DNA from: an uncultured Bacteroidota bacterium
GTDB taxonomy: Bacteria > Bacteroidota > Bacteroidia > Chitinophagales > Chitinophagaceae
Length of the DNA stretch: 6,159 nucleotides
Assembly: GCA_946479055.1 (NCBI GenBank)
Contig: CAMLEX010000321.1
Span: 1 to 6,159 of the forward strand
Reading direction: 5' to 3'
Positions within the stretch are counted from its first letter, which is position 1, and every line of letters begins with the position of its first letter. The translations under genes and the position numbers were made by a program. The notes under the pieces are model-generated. The model was not told the origin of the DNA and did no database searches. It saw only the letters and a list, made by a program, of their open reading frames with translations. Shown here one piece after another: positions 4,323 through 6,159 of the stretch.

Positions 4323-6127
4323 AGACTATGTTCAGCTATTCCTTTCCGGGCTTTTTGATATCACGACTTTTTGTAAAAATAATAGTGATTGGTTTAATAG
4401 TCGCAGGCCTTAGCAGGTGTGCCAGCCCTTCAACAAACTTGCCACCAGGCGACCCCGGAAACGGGGGACTTATTCTGCCGGGAAATTTTGAAGCGGTTGT
4501 AGTTGCAGACAGCATAGGAAGAGCAAGGCATATTACTGTTAATGACAACGGTGATGTATATGTGAAATTAACTTTTAATGACGCCATGCATGGATCGGGA
4601 GGAACTGTTGGCCTTCGTGATAATAACAATGATGGTAAAGCTGATGTTATCGCCTATTTTGGTGATTACAAAGATGAGGGCGGTTTACCGGTTGGTATAA
4701 TGGTACATGATGGATACCTGTATTCCTCTACTGTAAAAAATGTTTTAAGAAACAAATTAACTCCCGGAGAATTAATTCCTGAAAGCAAAACTGAAGTCAT
4801 ACTCAATGATGATGATGAAAAACTGGGAAGAAAATGGCATACAGCAAAACCTTTTGCATTTGATAATGCAGGTAACATGTATGTTCCTTTCGGGGCGCCA
4901 ACCGATGCGGCTCAGGACGCCGCGAAAGCAGGCCCGGCAGGCATTCCGGATGGTAAGGGATTAGACCCTGCTCCCGATCTTGAAAAGCATGCAGGTGTCT
5001 GGCGGTTTGATGCTGATAAAAAAGGGCAAACACAAAAGGACGGATATAAATATGCTACCGGTATCCGAAGTGTATTGGGTATTGCATGGAATCCCATAGA
5101 TAATAGTTTGTATGCAGTAATGAATGGAATGGATAATTTTCATACCAGGTATCCAAATATCTATTCGCCGTGGCAGGCGGCAGTGCTTCCTTCAGAACCT
5201 TTATTAAAAGTTACCGAACATTCAAACTTTGGGTGGCCATACTCTTACTATGATCAGATACAGAAAAAAAATATTTTACAACCAGGTTATGGCGGCGATG
5301 GCAAAATAGTTGGCAGGGCCGCTGCATTTGATTTACCTGCAATGGCTTTCCCTGGGCACTGGGCCCCGATGGATTTATTATTCTACCAGGGAAATCAATT
5401 TCCCGAACGGTATAAAAAAGGAGCCTTCGTTGCATTTCATGGTTCTACAGATCGTTCACCCTATCCGCAAGCCGGGTATATTGTATGCTTCGTTCCGTTT
5501 GAGAATGGTGCGCCTACAGGCAAGTGGGAAGTTTTTGCTGACGGCTTCACAGGCATAGACACTGTAGTCAACACAAGTGATGCGCTTTACAGACCGATGG
5601 GTCTTGCTGAGGGGCCTGATGGTTCTTTATATATCTCCGAATCCAATAAAGGAAAAATCTGGCGGGTAATGTATAAAGGAGATAAAAATAAATTTAGCGG
5701 CGCACAATTGGCTGAAATGGAAAAAAGAAAATCCAGGTCGTATATAAAAACGCCGGATGAAGTAAAAGATAACCTGGGTATAGGAGGCGAAATGAACGGC
5801 CTGATATTGTATAATTCGTATTGCACAAGCTGTCATCAAAGAGATGGAAAAGGTGATAACAACCGCTATCCGCCAATAGCAGGTTCCGATTGGGTGGCAG
5901 GGGATAAGAAACGGCTAATTGGCGTTATATTAAATGGATTGCAGGGAGAAATTAAAGTTAGTGGAAAAACCTACAATGGCCTGATGCCTGCGCATGGCGG
6001 TTTTTTAGATGATCATGCAGTTGCATCAATTCTAACTTACGTAAAAAAGAAATTTAATAAAGAAGACAGTTTCGTTACTTCCACTGAAGTAAGTAAAGTG
6101 AGAGCAGCATCGAACAATAAAAAATAA
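4319..6127 (+). CDS. Lipoprotein sugar/sorbosone dehydrogenase-type beta-propeller fused to cytochrome c
   Basis: 602 residues in three parts. Residues 1-34 are a probable lipoprotein signal: a hydrophobic core, then LSRC with Cys34 as the lipidated residue. Arg at -1 is unusual. No acidic surface-export signal follows the Cys, so a periplasm-facing anchor is expected. After a Pro/Gly linker, residues about 52-452 form a glucose/sorbosone dehydrogenase-like propeller, recognisable by RKWHTAKPFAFD (H174), ATGIRSVLGIAWNP (R250), EHSNFGWPY and RPMGLAEGPDGSLYIS. D101-x-N-x-D105-G-x-x-D109 looks like a calcium loop. Residues about 490-580 are a class I cytochrome c, with CTSCH (502-506) binding heme and Met556 (GLMPAHG) as probable sixth ligand. 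The family oxidises sugars or aldehydes, often with PQQ; here electrons would pass directly to the fused heme. PQQ use is not proven: Asn of the usual GxRN is Ser251, and no pqq genes are seen. Six bases separate it from the next start. Confidence 0.9.
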   Translation: MKTMFSYSFPGFLISRLFVKIIVIGLIVAGLSRCASPSTNLPPGDPGNGGLILPGNFEAVVVADSIGRARHITVNDNGDVYVKLTFNDAMHGSGGTVGLRDNNNDGKADVIAYFGDYKDEGGLPVGIMVHDGYLYSSTVKNVLRNKLTPGELIPESKTEVILNDDDEKLGRKWHTAKPFAFDNAGNMYVPFGAPTDAAQDAAKAGPAGIPDGKGLDPAPDLEKHAGVWRFDADKKGQTQKDGYKYATGIRSVLGIAWNPIDNSLYAVMNGMDNFHTRYPNIYSPWQAAVLPSEPLLKVTEHSNFGWPYSYYDQIQKKNILQPGYGGDGKIVGRAAAFDLPAMAFPGHWAPMDLLFYQGNQFPERYKKGAFVAFHGSTDRSPYPQAGYIVCFVPFENGAPTGKWEVFADGFTGIDTVVNTSDALYRPMGLAEGPDGSLYISESNKGKIWRVMYKGDKNKFSGAQLAEMEKRKSRSYIKTPDEVKDNLGIGGEMNGLILYNSYCTSCHQRDGKGDNNRYPPIAGSDWVAGDKKRLIGVILNGLQGEIKVSGKTYNGLMPAHGGFLDDHAVASILTYVKKKFNKEDSFVTSTEVSKVRAASNNKK

Positions 6128-6133
6128 CATTGG

Positions 6134-6159
6134 ATGAAAGTTTTTAGTGCTATACTGTT
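6134..6159 (+). CDS. Start of a further gene, cut by the window edge
   Basis: ATG at 6134, six bases after the dehydrogenase stop, opens a frame that stays open to the edge. The eight codons read MKVFSAIL, which looks like the beginning of a signal peptide. The close spacing suggests it belongs to the same operon. Nothing can be said about its product. Confidence 0.4.

Noticed and set aside
5310..5558. Plus-strand 82-codon frame inside the dehydrogenase gene
   Set aside because: It is out of frame with a well-conserved propeller region, and its own translation shows no family features.

Overview
The window reads as chromosomal DNA from a Bacteroidota bacterium, most likely Chitinophagaceae or a close relative. 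The reasons are the moderately AT-rich coding style, weak or absent Shine-Dalgarno sequences, signal peptides ending in Ala-Gln (the Bacteroidetes 'Q-rule'), and AT-rich intergenic spacers with short periodic repeats. The taxonomic call is an inference from style, not from a marker gene.

All genes lie on the + strand. In order: a SelA/DgaE-like PLP-dependent enzyme, open at the left edge (1-1175); a signal-peptide-bearing amidohydrolase of the EF_0837/AHA_3915 type (1291-2538); a 276-base spacer with heptad repeats and nested inverted repeats; an exported, long-form RraA-family protein (2815-3744); a 107-base spacer with two opposed heptad arrays; a RidA/YjgF-family protein (3852-4322); a lipoprotein that joins a sugar/sorbosone-dehydrogenase-type beta-propeller to a C-terminal cytochrome c (4319-6127), overlapping the RidA gene by ATGA; and the first codons of a probable further gene (from 6134). 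No RNA genes, CRISPR arrays, insertion sequences or origins were seen.

The set suggests a small catabolic locus acting largely outside the cytoplasm. The amidohydrolase would release an amine from an N-acyl or cyclic amide substrate. The PLP enzyme would deaminate it (its DgaE relatives are ammonia lyases acting on sugar acids). RidA would hydrolyse reactive enamine or imine products. The RraA-like protein, from a superfamily that includes class II pyruvate aldolases, could cleave the resulting 2-keto acid. The propeller-cytochrome lipoprotein would oxidise a sugar or aldehyde and pass electrons to the respiratory chain. The pairing of SelA-like enzyme and EF_0837-type amidohydrolase is known from other phyla. 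The wider pathway, its substrate and its order are inference. Three features deserve a second look: an Asp where a metal-binding His is expected in the amidohydrolase, altered core motifs in the RraA protein, and 7-bp-periodic sequences in the two main spacers.
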